A stretch of DNA of 64,000 nucleotides from the NCBI GenBank assembly GCA_009103225.1, contig RHPI01002069.1:205248-269247 (forward strand). The letters are read 5' to 3'. The translations under genes were made by a program, and so were the position numbers. A model generated the notes under the pieces. It was not told the origin of the DNA and did not search any database. It saw nothing but the letters and a program-made list of their open reading frames with translations. Below are positions 13,134-25,432 of this stretch, piece after piece. How positions within the stretch are numbered: position 1 is the stretch's first letter; every line of letters begins with the position of its first letter. Source of the stretch: Chlorokybus atmophyticus. Lineage: Eukaryota; Streptophyta; Chlorokybophyceae; Chlorokybales; Chlorokybaceae.

Positions 13134-14108
13134 CCTGCCGAACGTAATTACACAACCACCGAATAGGAATTACTCGGTGTTGTGCATGCGTTACGCACTT
13201 GGCATTGCTACTTAGAAGGGGTGGAATTCTCAATGATTACGGATTACAATCCTCTTACCTTCTTTCACACGCAACAAAATTTATCCTGACAACAAGCTAA
13301 GTGGAATGAGTTCTTATCTCGTTTCACATTCACATATCGTCCGGGACGCACCAATATGGCTGATCCACTTAGCCGCAGTCCGTTCTCCTCGCACTTACGC
13401 GCTCGCGTATACAGCGCATTGCACCCACCAAGGACCCCTTTTCAAAGGGGGTATCAAACCTGCCAAACGTAATTACACAACCACCGAATAGGAATTACTC
13501 GGTGTTGTGCATGCGTTACGCACTTGGCATTGCTACTTAGAAGGGGTGGAATTCTCAATGATTACGGATTACAATCCTCTTACCTTCTTTCACACGCAAC
13601 AAAATTTATCCTGACAACAAGCTAAGTGGAATGAGTTCTTATCTCGTTTCACATTCACATATCGTCCGGGACGCACCAATATGGCTGATCCACTTAGCCG
13701 CAGTCCGTTCTCCTCGCACTTACGCGCTCGCGTATACAGCGCATTGCACCCACCAAGGACCCCTTTTCAAAGGGGGTATCAAACCTGCCAAACGTAATTA
13801 CACAACCACCGAATAGGAATTACTCGGTGTTGTGCATGCGTTACGCACTTGGCATTGCTACTTAGAAGGGGTGGAATTCTCAATGATTACGGATTACAAT
13901 CCTCTTACCTTCTTTCACACGCAACAAAATTTATCCTGACAACAAGCTAAGTGGAATGAGTTCTTATCTCGTTTCACATTCACATATCGTCCGGGACGCA
14001 CCAATATGGCTGATCCACTTAGCCGCAGTCCGTTCTCCTCGCACTTACGCGCTCGCGTATACAGCGCATTGCACCCACCAAGGACCCCTTTTCAAAGGGG
14101 GTATCAAA
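13134..14108 (+). repeat. Three tandem 325-bp units inside element A
   Basis: Units 13134-13458, 13459-13783 and 13784-14108 are near-identical; the only difference I saw is CTGCCGAACG in the first against CTGCCAAACG. Each carries the C-terminal RNase H region (TDYNPLTFF-like, then stops) and the linker to integrase. 325 is not a multiple of three and each unit contains stop codons, so the expansion came after the element died, or is partly an assembly effect: the contig that starts at 19016 begins inside this unit. Confidence 0.85.
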
Positions 14109-14199
14109 GGGCTATACCACAGACAATTGGTTTAAAAGTCTGGCCAACGCTTCTCAACTGAGCAAGAAGGAAAGGAAAATCTGTGGTATAAAGGAGATC

Positions 14200-15535
14200 A
14201 GTAGGTCATACCCAACTTGACAAACTTATGCACACAGTGCATGCAATCAGTGCATGACCCACCGTATGCTAGGCACTTGGGCAAGCATAAGACGCTCAAG
14301 CACGCGCAACGGTTGTACTGGTGGCCGTCAATGACCATTGATGTGGATGAATACGTTTGCACATGTGATGTGTGCCAACGAAATAAGCCGTTGCGACAGA
14401 ATCGGTTAGTTTTGCTGACAGAAGCAATTAGATTTGCTGAAACCATTAAGCATCCCCGAGCAAAAGTGGGACAATGGTAGTATGGACTTAAGTATTGACC
14501 TTCTGAAAACAGCTGCTAAAAACACAGCTATCACAGTTTTTGTTGACAGGCTTACAAAAATAGTGCATTTCGTTCCGTGCTCCACAGTGAGCACGGGACT
14601 TAGCACACTTGTTTGTACAAACGGTTTTCAGAGCACACGGGATTCCCCGCGAGCTAGTAACAGACCGTGATCCAAGATTTGTCTCAGAGTTTTGGCGAGA
14701 AGTCTGTGGGTTGTTGGGTGTGAAACAAAGCATGTCGACTGCTTTTCACCCACAAACAGATGGTTCAAACTGAGCGAGCGAAATAAGTGCTTGAGAAAAT
14801 GATTCGACATTATGTGTCTCCCGACTACTTGGATCGAGATAAGTACTTGCCTATGGCGGAGTTTGCTATAAACAATGCATGGCAGAAGAGTATAAAGGTA
14901 AACCCGTTTTTCTTAAATTACGAGATACATCCGAACACACCTGCTTCGTTGCGTATGCCCCGCAATGAACTCTCTATACCAGCGGCAAAGGACTTTGCCG
15001 TTGCAATGCAAGAACATTTGGCTCGAGCTAAGCTGTGCTTGTCTGAAGCACAAAATAGACAAAAAGCGTTTGCTGATAAACATCGCAAGATGGCCAGTTT
15101 TGATGTGAGCGACAAGGTGTTGCTCAATGCAAAGAACATAACCATCAAGGGTACGGGAGCGAGCAAACTGCTTCCCAGATGGTTAGGTCCCTTTACTATC
15201 ATTGAAAGGATATGTTCGCATGCTTATAGACTGCAATTGCCCCCAAGCATGCGTGTACACAACGTGTTCCATGTGAACTTGTTGAAACCTTACCGCTGTG
15301 ACGGAAGGACTTCGCCTCCACCTCCACCTGTCACGGTGGATAGCGAGCTCGAATACGAGGTGAAAGCTATTTTAGACCATAAACACAATAATCGTGGCCG
15401 AGCAACCTGCTATTTAGTTCAGTGGAAAGGGTATGGCTCGAAACATACAAGTTGGGAGCCTGACATGCATCTTACGCACTGCCGTGAGTTGCTTCAGACT
15501 TATACGGATTCACTTCCCGTCCCGTTAACTGTGGG
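14200..15535 (+). pseudogene. Integrase and chromodomain remnant of element A
   Basis: The N-terminal zinc-binding region is readable at 14250-14400 (HLGKHKTLKHAQRLYWWPSM, then CDVCQRNKPLRQ). The DDE core at 14480-14790 is broken by frameshifts. An open frame from 14787 covers the C-terminal core, the LPPSMRVHNVFHVNLLKPY region and a chromodomain (YEVKAILDHKHNNRGRATCY, VQWKGYG, SWEPD) at about 15355-15500. Chromodomains in this place define chromoviruses and steer integration to particular chromatin marks. An identical copy is at 19340-20675. Confidence 0.85.
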
Positions 15536-15674
15536 CTTGGATTATGACAGACTAGCAATGCGGTTTCATTTCCACCCTAACATTTCCTGCTATCTCACTG
15601 GTCTCTTTGTCTTCAAAACAAGGTCTAATCAGCCTCGGTTCAACGAGGACGTTGAAATCTTAAGTGGGGGGGAA

Positions 15675-16181
15675 TATAACGGAAGCTACAGTGTTGGGGA
15701 CATTATTAGCTACATAAGCTTCATTTGTAATAATAAATATAGTAATTTACTTATTTACACCTCTTTTCTACGGTTCCTCGCTTATAGCAAGTTATAATAT
15801 TTGGTATAAGTCCCAACGGGTGTAGGACCGCCTATTCAAGCCTATTTAAGGTCGAATATTATATATGCGACTACTATAGCCAGCTATCGCGATAGGTACC
15901 TTATCGTTAAGTCCCTTATCATTAGGTATCTCAGCTTTGATTGGCTCACGCAAGAACTCTAACGGTTACCCTATCCGTAGGGTTGATGTCTGGTGTTGAT
16001 ATCGAGACACGTATATGTGATAAACTCTTCATATAAAAGGTCCCATCAACTGATGGGACCTCATTCAGTCTTCTGCCACAGCGTCATGCTGCTGGCGGCT
16101 TGACAGGCTTGTTGCTGGTGGTGTGGGTGTTGGGGGTAGAGGATTGAAGGGTTGTCGGCGGTGTCGCCGGCATCTGTTACA
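15675..16181 (+). repeat. 3' LTR of element A
   Basis: Begins TATAACGGAAGC (mutated TGTAAC) after the purine tract AAGTGGGGGGGAA and ends GTTACA, then the 5-bp duplication ACATG (16182-16186). An identical copy is at 20815-21321. Confidence 0.88.
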
Positions 16182-16186
16182 ACATG

Positions 16187-17879
16187 AGCGTCAAGGCGTG
16201 CGTCAGTGCAGCAGGCACCTTCATGCCGCCCATGTACATCCTCAAGGGTGCAAGATACACAGATGACTATGTGCAGGCTGCCCCATTTGGCTCCTTCATG
16301 CACACGCAGGAGAATGCCTACATGACATTGGAGCTTTTCGCGACTGGTCTGAGAAGTTCCTCTTGCACATACCTGGTGGCGCCAGCCCCAACAATCCCGT
16401 TCTCCTGCTCCTTGACGACCATTCGTCTCGCATGAACCCCGACTTGCTGAAGATGGCAAGGGAGAATGGTGTCCACATGCTCAACTTCCCTGCACACATG
16501 ACACATCTCATGCAGGTGAGAGGTGTTCCTAATTATGCCAAGTGTGTGCATTGCATGTTGCAGAGTTACTTGCTCTCATGATGCTCCCCAACTCACCTTC
16601 AGGTGCTGGGTGTGAGCTGCTTCCGGTCGCTGAAGCAGCACTACCGCATTGAGTTCTTGAATTGGCGCGTGGCTGACCTCATCCGCTCCATCACCGAGAT
16701 GAGGTTCGTGGAGCTGACAGCCCGACCTTTTTCTACCATGCCATCACCCCTGCCAACATCACAAGCGGTTTCAAGAAAACATGTACATGGATGCATTGTC
16801 TACTGATGCTGCGAATGCGTGCTCACATGGGTGTGCATGTGCAGGTATCTCGCCTGTCAATGTGCATGCATTGGACGACAAGTTGGCCAAGTTGCCCAAG
16901 CCCCTCGCGGAGCAAATCGCCCCTGACCTGGCGCTTCACAAGTGCAGCATGAGTTCGGGGGCCCAGTGCTGGACGGAGATGGTGTGCCGATGCCCTTTGA
17001 CAAGGAGGCTGATGCGGAGGCCACTGAGGACGACGACAGCACCAATGATAAGGAGAACCAGCCTCCCAAGCCTGCCATGCCAAGCATTGTCAACAACAAC
17101 TATATTAACATCACCAACAATAATAACACCATCAACATCAACATCAACATCAACACCGCCCCACCTCAGGGCGCAGGCTGTGCCTGAAGCTAATGTCGCT
17201 GCAGATGCTTGTAGTGTTGCAGAAAACCACATCAACTTTGGCGTCATCCAGCAGCAGGCTAGTCCTTCTGCATGTCAACAGAAGAAGGCCAAGGCCCCAC
17301 AGCCTCACCTCCAAGGCCTCACCTCCAAAGGCTACATCAAGGTGCTGCAAGCCAAGAAGGCAAAGCTTGCCTTTCTGCATGGCAACAGAAGAAGGCCAAG
17401 GCCCCACAGCCTCACCTCCAAGCCTCACCTCCAAAGGCTACATCAAGGTGCTGCAAGCCAAGAAGGCAGCAATGGAGTCACGCAAGCAGGAGTTGGCCTA
17501 GAAGAAGATGGAGTCTGCACACGTGAAGGAGGTGGCCGCTGTTCAGCGTCTTGCCAAGCAGGCACAGCGGGAGGAGTTAGCCTGGCAAAATTAGCAAGCA
17601 AAGCTGGAGAATGAGGCTGCCAAGCAGGTCAAGTTGTTAGCACAGCAGCAGGCACCGTCCAGAGCAGGTCTAACACACATCAACATACCTGCCGGTGCAA
17701 GGTCTTGCACCATTGACTTGTCCACGCAGCACCCACTGGCTAACCTGACACCACAGGCAAGCCCCACCTGCAATTCACGCCCGGCTCGGCACCAGTCGTA
17801 CCCTACCACACCATCCAAGATGCTGCCAACAGAGTTGCTGATGCAGCAGTTGCATCAGCAACTCAAGCTCGCACATTGA
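16187..17879 (+). pseudogene. pogo/Tc1-type transposase, 3' half, broken
   Basis: Continues the gene interrupted at 8582. The catalytic core of the DDE_1 family is clear: SVKACVSAAGTFMPPMYILK, then VLLLLDDHSSRMNPDLLKMA (second catalytic Asp, with the DDHSSR block) and FPAHMTHLMQVLGVSCFRSL, joined across a GT-AG intron at 16516-16602. Next come the TPANI-SGFKKT region and a long tail rich in Asn, Lys and Gln that ends at 17879. Single-base frameshifts occur near 16335 and 16730 and stops in the tail, so it is dead. The tail contains a 107-bp duplication. I did not find the terminal inverted repeats of the transposon. An identical copy is at 21327-23019. Confidence 0.75.
17276..17484 (+). repeat. 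Two tandem ~107-bp units in the transposase tail
   Basis: CAACAGAAGAAGGCCAAGGC starts at 17276 and again at 17383. The units differ mainly by one base in CTCCAAGG(C)CTCACC. They encode the QQKKAKAPQPHLQ / YIKVLQAKKA repeat in different frames. The copy at 22416-22624 is the same. Confidence 0.8.
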
Positions 17880-19014
17880 TAACCCTCAAGGCTGCTGCTA
17901 AGGGTCTTCGATAGGCCTTACTACTTACCTACAGCAGACAGATGCAGCCATGTACATAGCAGATTAGAATGCAAGACTGCAATGCAAGTTGCAATGACAC
18001 AATGCACCTCATACCGTGCAATTGCAAAGTGCAACTTCAAGATGCAAGTGGACAATGCAATTTCAGAGTGCAAGTGCAATATGCAATTCTAGAGTGCAAG
18101 TGCAACATGCACAAGAGCACACAATCTCACAGAGAGTTCAAGGGGAGGTACATTACCAGCTGGCTATGTCCAGGGATGTAAGGGCACTACAGCACAGGGG
18201 CCACACAACAACCCTATCACACACACCTGTACAGCACTGCAGAAGCCTAAGCCTGTACACAGCAGTAGCACACAAGAGCAGACTTGAAGTCGAAACTACC
18301 ACACACAGTTGCCCAGCATGACAACAGCACAGGTCAGCACATAGGCAGAGTCATACATCACTTGGATGCCAGTTCAGAGGCCTACAATGATGTCTGTGGG
18401 CCAGGGGGCACTGTGCACGAGACATGATGTCGTGGGCCTTCAGGACGTTGACTACGACGCTGCCATAGGCGAGGCTCCAAGGGGGCTGGGACCCCAACCA
18501 CTGTCTCCACAATAAGGCCGGGTCTGTCTTCTTCATCTTGCCAAGCCAGCGCTTGACCTTCGGGCCGCGGGTGTTCTTGCCCAGCTCATACAGCGCCTCG
18601 ATGGTGTCACGGGACATGCTGGGCATGGGCAGAAGGGGGCAGCCATCATGGCGCAGGCGAGGAGGACGTGGAGGACTCAGCAACGGGGTTGGCTCGGGCA
18701 TAGGGCGATCCTCCTGCTTGGGACTCCAGGGCAATATGAGTGGGGGGTAGGAGTGGCCGGACGCTGGCGCTTGGTCGGCCTGCCATTGTTCACGTCCGCA
18801 GCGGCCTGCGCATGCATGCACCTAAGTAAGTTGAAGTAACCAACACACACACACATGCATGCAAAGCTGAGCTGGGCACGGGAAGGCAGCATACACACAC
18901 GCAGAGGCTCACCATGGGGGCGGTGTCACGGGCTCTAGAAGCGCTCTCGCCCACTGGGCACACAGACATTGCTAAGGCAGCAGGCGCCCACAACTTTGCA
19001 CAACTTCGGACAGC
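17880..19014. other. Non-coding tract rich in TGCAA words
   Basis: From about 17965 to 18115 the sequence is a dense run of GTGCAA/ATGCAA words (for example GAGTGCAAGTGCAATATGCAA). Apart from the minus-strand frame at 18351-18821 I see no gene. It ends at the single N at 19015. Confidence 0.5.
18351..18821 (-). other. Open frame of unknown function, antisense to the transposon tail
   Basis: A 156-codon frame with a Pro-rich first half and a basic, helix-like stretch RDTIEALYELGKNTRGPKVK followed by WLGKMKKTDPALLWRQWL. Composition is more protein-like than the surrounding shadows. It could be an exon of a second transposon gene or of a host gene; no start or splice sites are convincing and I recognise no family. 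It occurs again at 23491-23961 in the duplicated block. Confidence 0.3.
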
Positions 19015-19015
19015 N
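19015..19015. other. Single-N contig junction
   Basis: The only N in this stretch. Sequence before it (CAACTTCGGACAGC) reappears at 24141-24154 followed by different DNA, and sequence after it starts mid-unit of the 325-bp repeat. This is what two overlapping contigs placed end to end would give. Confidence 0.85.
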
Positions 19016-20814
19016 ATTCTCAATGATTACGGATTACAATCCTCTTACCTTCTTTCACACGCAACAAAATTTATCCTGACAACAAGCTAAGTGGAATGAG
19101 TTCTTATCTCGTTTCACATTCACATATCGTCCGGGACGCACCAATATGGCTGATCCACTTAGCCGCAGTCCGTTCTCCTCGCACTTACGCGCTCGCGTAT
19201 ACAGCGCATTGCACCCACCAAGGACCCCTTTTCAAAGGGGGTATCAAAGGGCTATACCACAGACAATTGGTTTAAAAGTCTGGCCAACGCTTCTCAACTG
19301 AGCAAGAAGGAAAGGAAAATCTGTGGTATAAAGGAGATCAGTAGGTCATACCCAACTTGACAAACTTATGCACACAGTGCATGCAATCAGTGCATGACCC
19401 ACCGTATGCTAGGCACTTGGGCAAGCATAAGACGCTCAAGCACGCGCAACGGTTGTACTGGTGGCCGTCAATGACCATTGATGTGGATGAATACGTTTGC
19501 ACATGTGATGTGTGCCAACGAAATAAGCCGTTGCGACAGAATCGGTTAGTTTTGCTGACAGAAGCAATTAGATTTGCTGAAACCATTAAGCATCCCCGAG
19601 CAAAAGTGGGACAATGGTAGTATGGACTTAAGTATTGACCTTCTGAAAACAGCTGCTAAAAACACAGCTATCACAGTTTTTGTTGACAGGCTTACAAAAA
19701 TAGTGCATTTCGTTCCGTGCTCCACAGTGAGCACGGGACTTAGCACACTTGTTTGTACAAACGGTTTTCAGAGCACACGGGATTCCCCGCGAGCTAGTAA
19801 CAGACCGTGATCCAAGATTTGTCTCAGAGTTTTGGCGAGAAGTCTGTGGGTTGTTGGGTGTGAAACAAAGCATGTCGACTGCTTTTCACCCACAAACAGA
19901 TGGTTCAAACTGAGCGAGCGAAATAAGTGCTTGAGAAAATGATTCGACATTATGTGTCTCCCGACTACTTGGATCGAGATAAGTACTTGCCTATGGCGGA
20001 GTTTGCTATAAACAATGCATGGCAGAAGAGTATAAAGGTAAACCCGTTTTTCTTAAATTACGAGATACATCCGAACACACCTGCTTCGTTGCGTATGCCC
20101 CGCAATGAACTCTCTATACCAGCGGCAAAGGACTTTGCCGTTGCAATGCAAGAACATTTGGCTCGAGCTAAGCTGTGCTTGTCTGAAGCACAAAATAGAC
20201 AAAAAGCGTTTGCTGATAAACATCGCAAGATGGCCAGTTTTGATGTGAGCGACAAGGTGTTGCTCAATGCAAAGAACATAACCATCAAGGGTACGGGAGC
20301 GAGCAAACTGCTTCCCAGATGGTTAGGTCCCTTTACTATCATTGAAAGGATATGTTCGCATGCTTATAGACTGCAATTGCCCCCAAGCATGCGTGTACAC
20401 AACGTGTTCCATGTGAACTTGTTGAAACCTTACCGCTGTGACGGAAGGACTTCGCCTCCACCTCCACCTGTCACGGTGGATAGCGAGCTCGAATACGAGG
20501 TGAAAGCTATTTTAGACCATAAACACAATAATCGTGGCCGAGCAACCTGCTATTTAGTTCAGTGGAAAGGGTATGGCTCGAAACATACAAGTTGGGAGCC
20601 TGACATGCATCTTACGCACTGCCGTGAGTTGCTTCAGACTTATACGGATTCACTTCCCGTCCCGTTAACTGTGGGCTTGGATTATGACAGACTAGCAATG
20701 CGGTTTCATTTCCACCCTAACATTTCCTGCTATCTCACTGGTCTCTTTGTCTTCAAAACAAGGTCTAATCAGCCTCGGTTCAACGAGGACGTTGAAATCT
20801 TAAGTGGGGGGGAA

Positions 20815-21321
20815 TATAACGGAAGCTACAGTGTTGGGGACATTATTAGCTACATAAGCTTCATTTGTAATAATAAATATAGTAATTTACTTATTTACAC
20901 CTCTTTTCTACGGTTCCTCGCTTATAGCAAGTTATAATATTTGGTATAAGTCCCAACGGGTGTAGGACCGCCTATTCAAGCCTATTTAAGGTCGAATATT
21001 ATATATGCGACTACTATAGCCAGCTATCGCGATAGGTACCTTATCGTTAAGTCCCTTATCATTAGGTATCTCAGCTTTGATTGGCTCACGCAAGAACTCT
21101 AACGGTTACCCTATCCGTAGGGTTGATGTCTGGTGTTGATATCGAGACACGTATATGTGATAAACTCTTCATATAAAAGGTCCCATCAACTGATGGGACC
21201 TCATTCAGTCTTCTGCCACAGCGTCATGCTGCTGGCGGCTTGACAGGCTTGTTGCTGGTGGTGTGGGTGTTGGGGGTAGAGGATTGAAGGGTTGTCGGCG
21301 GTGTCGCCGGCATCTGTTACA
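20815..21321 (+). repeat. Element A 3' LTR, second listing
   Basis: Identical to 15675-16181; part of the duplicated block. Confidence 0.88.
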
Positions 21322-21326
21322 ACATG

Positions 21327-23019
21327 AGCGTCAAGGCGTGCGTCAGTGCAGCAGGCACCTTCATGCCGCCCATGTACATCCTCAAGGGTGCAAGATACAC
21401 AGATGACTATGTGCAGGCTGCCCCATTTGGCTCCTTCATGCACACGCAGGAGAATGCCTACATGACATTGGAGCTTTTCGCGACTGGTCTGAGAAGTTCC
21501 TCTTGCACATACCTGGTGGCGCCAGCCCCAACAATCCCGTTCTCCTGCTCCTTGACGACCATTCGTCTCGCATGAACCCCGACTTGCTGAAGATGGCAAG
21601 GGAGAATGGTGTCCACATGCTCAACTTCCCTGCACACATGACACATCTCATGCAGGTGAGAGGTGTTCCTAATTATGCCAAGTGTGTGCATTGCATGTTG
21701 CAGAGTTACTTGCTCTCATGATGCTCCCCAACTCACCTTCAGGTGCTGGGTGTGAGCTGCTTCCGGTCGCTGAAGCAGCACTACCGCATTGAGTTCTTGA
21801 ATTGGCGCGTGGCTGACCTCATCCGCTCCATCACCGAGATGAGGTTCGTGGAGCTGACAGCCCGACCTTTTTCTACCATGCCATCACCCCTGCCAACATC
21901 ACAAGCGGTTTCAAGAAAACATGTACATGGATGCATTGTCTACTGATGCTGCGAATGCGTGCTCACATGGGTGTGCATGTGCAGGTATCTCGCCTGTCAA
22001 TGTGCATGCATTGGACGACAAGTTGGCCAAGTTGCCCAAGCCCCTCGCGGAGCAAATCGCCCCTGACCTGGCGCTTCACAAGTGCAGCATGAGTTCGGGG
22101 GCCCAGTGCTGGACGGAGATGGTGTGCCGATGCCCTTTGACAAGGAGGCTGATGCGGAGGCCACTGAGGACGACGACAGCACCAATGATAAGGAGAACCA
22201 GCCTCCCAAGCCTGCCATGCCAAGCATTGTCAACAACAACTATATTAACATCACCAACAATAATAACACCATCAACATCAACATCAACATCAACACCGCC
22301 CCACCTCAGGGCGCAGGCTGTGCCTGAAGCTAATGTCGCTGCAGATGCTTGTAGTGTTGCAGAAAACCACATCAACTTTGGCGTCATCCAGCAGCAGGCT
22401 AGTCCTTCTGCATGTCAACAGAAGAAGGCCAAGGCCCCACAGCCTCACCTCCAAGGCCTCACCTCCAAAGGCTACATCAAGGTGCTGCAAGCCAAGAAGG
22501 CAAAGCTTGCCTTTCTGCATGGCAACAGAAGAAGGCCAAGGCCCCACAGCCTCACCTCCAAGCCTCACCTCCAAAGGCTACATCAAGGTGCTGCAAGCCA
22601 AGAAGGCAGCAATGGAGTCACGCAAGCAGGAGTTGGCCTAGAAGAAGATGGAGTCTGCACACGTGAAGGAGGTGGCCGCTGTTCAGCGTCTTGCCAAGCA
22701 GGCACAGCGGGAGGAGTTAGCCTGGCAAAATTAGCAAGCAAAGCTGGAGAATGAGGCTGCCAAGCAGGTCAAGTTGTTAGCACAGCAGCAGGCACCGTCC
22801 AGAGCAGGTCTAACACACATCAACATACCTGCCGGTGCAAGGTCTTGCACCATTGACTTGTCCACGCAGCACCCACTGGCTAACCTGACACCACAGGCAA
22901 GCCCCACCTGCAATTCACGCCCGGCTCGGCACCAGTCGTACCCTACCACACCATCCAAGATGCTGCCAACAGAGTTGCTGATGCAGCAGTTGCATCAGCA
23001 ACTCAAGCTCGCACATTGA
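21327..23019 (+). pseudogene. pogo-type transposase 3' half, second listing
   Basis: Identical to 16187-17879, including the same intron and the same frameshifts; part of the duplicated block and probably the same locus. Confidence 0.75.
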
Positions 23020-24154
23020 TAACCCTCAAGGCTGCTGCTAAGGGTCTTCGATAGGCCTTACTACTTACCTACAGCAGACAGATGCAGCCATGTACATAGC
23101 AGATTAGAATGCAAGACTGCAATGCAAGTTGCAATGACACAATGCACCTCATACCGTGCAATTGCAAAGTGCAACTTCAAGATGCAAGTGGACAATGCAA
23201 TTTCAGAGTGCAAGTGCAATATGCAATTCTAGAGTGCAAGTGCAACATGCACAAGAGCACACAATCTCACAGAGAGTTCAAGGGGAGGTACATTACCAGC
23301 TGGCTATGTCCAGGGATGTAAGGGCACTACAGCACAGGGGCCACACAACAACCCTATCACACACACCTGTACAGCACTGCAGAAGCCTAAGCCTGTACAC
23401 AGCAGTAGCACACAAGAGCAGACTTGAAGTCGAAACTACCACACACAGTTGCCCAGCATGACAACAGCACAGGTCAGCACATAGGCAGAGTCATACATCA
23501 CTTGGATGCCAGTTCAGAGGCCTACAATGATGTCTGTGGGCCAGGGGGCACTGTGCACGAGACATGATGTCGTGGGCCTTCAGGACGTTGACTACGACGC
23601 TGCCATAGGCGAGGCTCCAAGGGGGCTGGGACCCCAACCACTGTCTCCACAATAAGGCCGGGTCTGTCTTCTTCATCTTGCCAAGCCAGCGCTTGACCTT
23701 CGGGCCGCGGGTGTTCTTGCCCAGCTCATACAGCGCCTCGATGGTGTCACGGGACATGCTGGGCATGGGCAGAAGGGGGCAGCCATCATGGCGCAGGCGA
23801 GGAGGACGTGGAGGACTCAGCAACGGGGTTGGCTCGGGCATAGGGCGATCCTCCTGCTTGGGACTCCAGGGCAATATGAGTGGGGGGTAGGAGTGGCCGG
23901 ACGCTGGCGCTTGGTCGGCCTGCCATTGTTCACGTCCGCAGCGGCCTGCGCATGCATGCACCTAAGTAAGTTGAAGTAACCAACACACACACACATGCAT
24001 GCAAAGCTGAGCTGGGCACGGGAAGGCAGCATACACACACGCAGAGGCTCACCATGGGGGCGGTGTCACGGGCTCTAGAAGCGCTCTCGCCCACTGGGCA
24101 CACAGACATTGCTAAGGCAGCAGGCGCCCACAACTTTGCACAACTTCGGACAGC

Positions 24155-25432
24155 CAACAACAACAGCTCTAACCCCTGCTGTTGCGATGGTGGAGAGGCT
24201 GCCAGGGGACGTCACTGGCCACAAGTGATAAGACCGACATGTCAGCACAGCTTGGGGCCTGTCAGACGCTAGCACACCACCACGACAGGCTGAAAGCCGT
24301 CCAGAAGTAGGACGACAGCCTTCTGAGCAAAGATCTACACCTGCCCTACTGGACGAACTGCTGAATGACATGTCTGTACCCTAAAATTATGCCGTGAAGT
24401 GTGCCAAATAGCAGACTTGCCGGGCTTTCCACCCATATATCACACTGTCACATACCAAATGTGCAACATAGTGCAAAACCTATTCTTACTTAGGTGTCCG
24501 AATTATGGTACACTTACCCTATAAAAAACGTTATACATCACCGCCGGATAATCAACGTAGCGCCCGGTATACGTGACTGCAAAAAAAGCCTACGTAAGTT
24601 CGCTCTTATTACCTACGAGCCACTTCTTTTCCTGCCAGCCAGCAGCGGTCGCTCCGTCACGTGATCCAGCTACAACTCACGTTACATCTGAGCCACACGA
24701 TGTACCTCCATCGCTGCTATTAGTAAGTGCGAGCTATATTGCTAATGCCATTACTGATAGCCGATTAGGGGCAGAGCCCTTGCATAAACACTCAATCTCA
24801 AGTAGATTCTCAACCGGCAGAAGTCCACGTGCTGCCTCTACAGAGCTCGCAGCCAATCATTCGCCTTTGAAGTGGTACAGTGGCGTTTTGCGCACCGTCC
24901 GATCATCTCAGCCGATCAGTGGCGATGGCGGATTGATCTCTGGCAAAACGCCCAACCCAGTTTTGGGGGAAAATGCGAGCGAGTTCGTTGGCGCCGCTTT
25001 TGGGTCGCGTGACACCTCCTGGTACAGTATAGAGTGTCACGAGAAAACACATAAGCAGCAGTGCATTGTGTTGTGTCTGTGAGAGTGAGTGTCACACAGT
25101 GTACGCACGCACACGGCGGCGGCGCTGATTGTGGCGGCGCTGTGGGAGGCGGCGGCCTGTTGCTGGCTGTACGCTGTCCTAGACCTCCTCACCCTTGGCG
25201 CACACCCTGCCCCAGCCCGCACTAGAGCACGTGCACTGGAAGTGACACAGCTAAGGCGAACCAGCAAAGAGACAACGACACACACACTCACAGACACGCA
25301 CATTCCACGCGATACACACGCATACATACACAGTGATATAACACACTGTGTTCCACCCTCGTCCCTGTGACTTTCTCCTGCTCCTGCTCTGCTGCTGCAC
25401 ACAACACACTTGATCACACACTGGGCCTCAGC
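24155..25432. other. No gene recognised; upstream region of the 25433 gene
   Basis: A 169-codon frame at 24573-25082 (plus) has no recognisable domain. 25080-25430 is likely 5' untranslated/promoter sequence of the next gene: GC-rich start, then ACACAC-rich DNA. No TATA box stands out. Confidence 0.35.

Larger units (their letters stand above)
8583..16181 (+). mobile_element. Degenerate chromodomain Ty3/gypsy element A (chromovirus)
   Basis: The element has two LTRs (8583-9106 and 15675-16181), a tRNA-iMet-like primer-binding site, gag, protease, RT, RNase H, integrase and chromodomain remnants in Ty3/gypsy order, and a G-rich polypurine tract (15661-15674). It is flanked by ACGTG (8578-8582) and ACATG (16182-16186), a 5-bp target duplication with one change. 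Removing it rejoins the pogo-like transposase in frame. The LTRs differ by roughly a tenth of their positions by eye, gag and pol carry many stops and frameshifts, and a 325-bp unit is triplicated inside, so this is an old, dead copy. It belongs to the same family as element B. Confidence 0.9.
19016..24154 (+). repeat. 5139-bp exact copy of 13876-19014
   Basis: At an offset of 5140 all frames and the DNA lines compared are identical. It holds the last part of the third 325-bp unit, integrase/chromodomain remnant (19340-20675), element A LTR (20815-21321), duplication ACATG (21322-21326), pogo transposase 3' half (21327-23019), its internal repeat (22416-22624) and the minus-strand frame (23491-23961). 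Perfect identity in DNA this decayed, with an N at the joint, points to an assembly duplicate rather than a real one. Confidence 0.9.

Noticed and set aside
19016-24154. A genuine segmental duplication of the transposon
   Set aside because: Exact identity and an N exactly at the joint make an unmerged contig overlap more likely.
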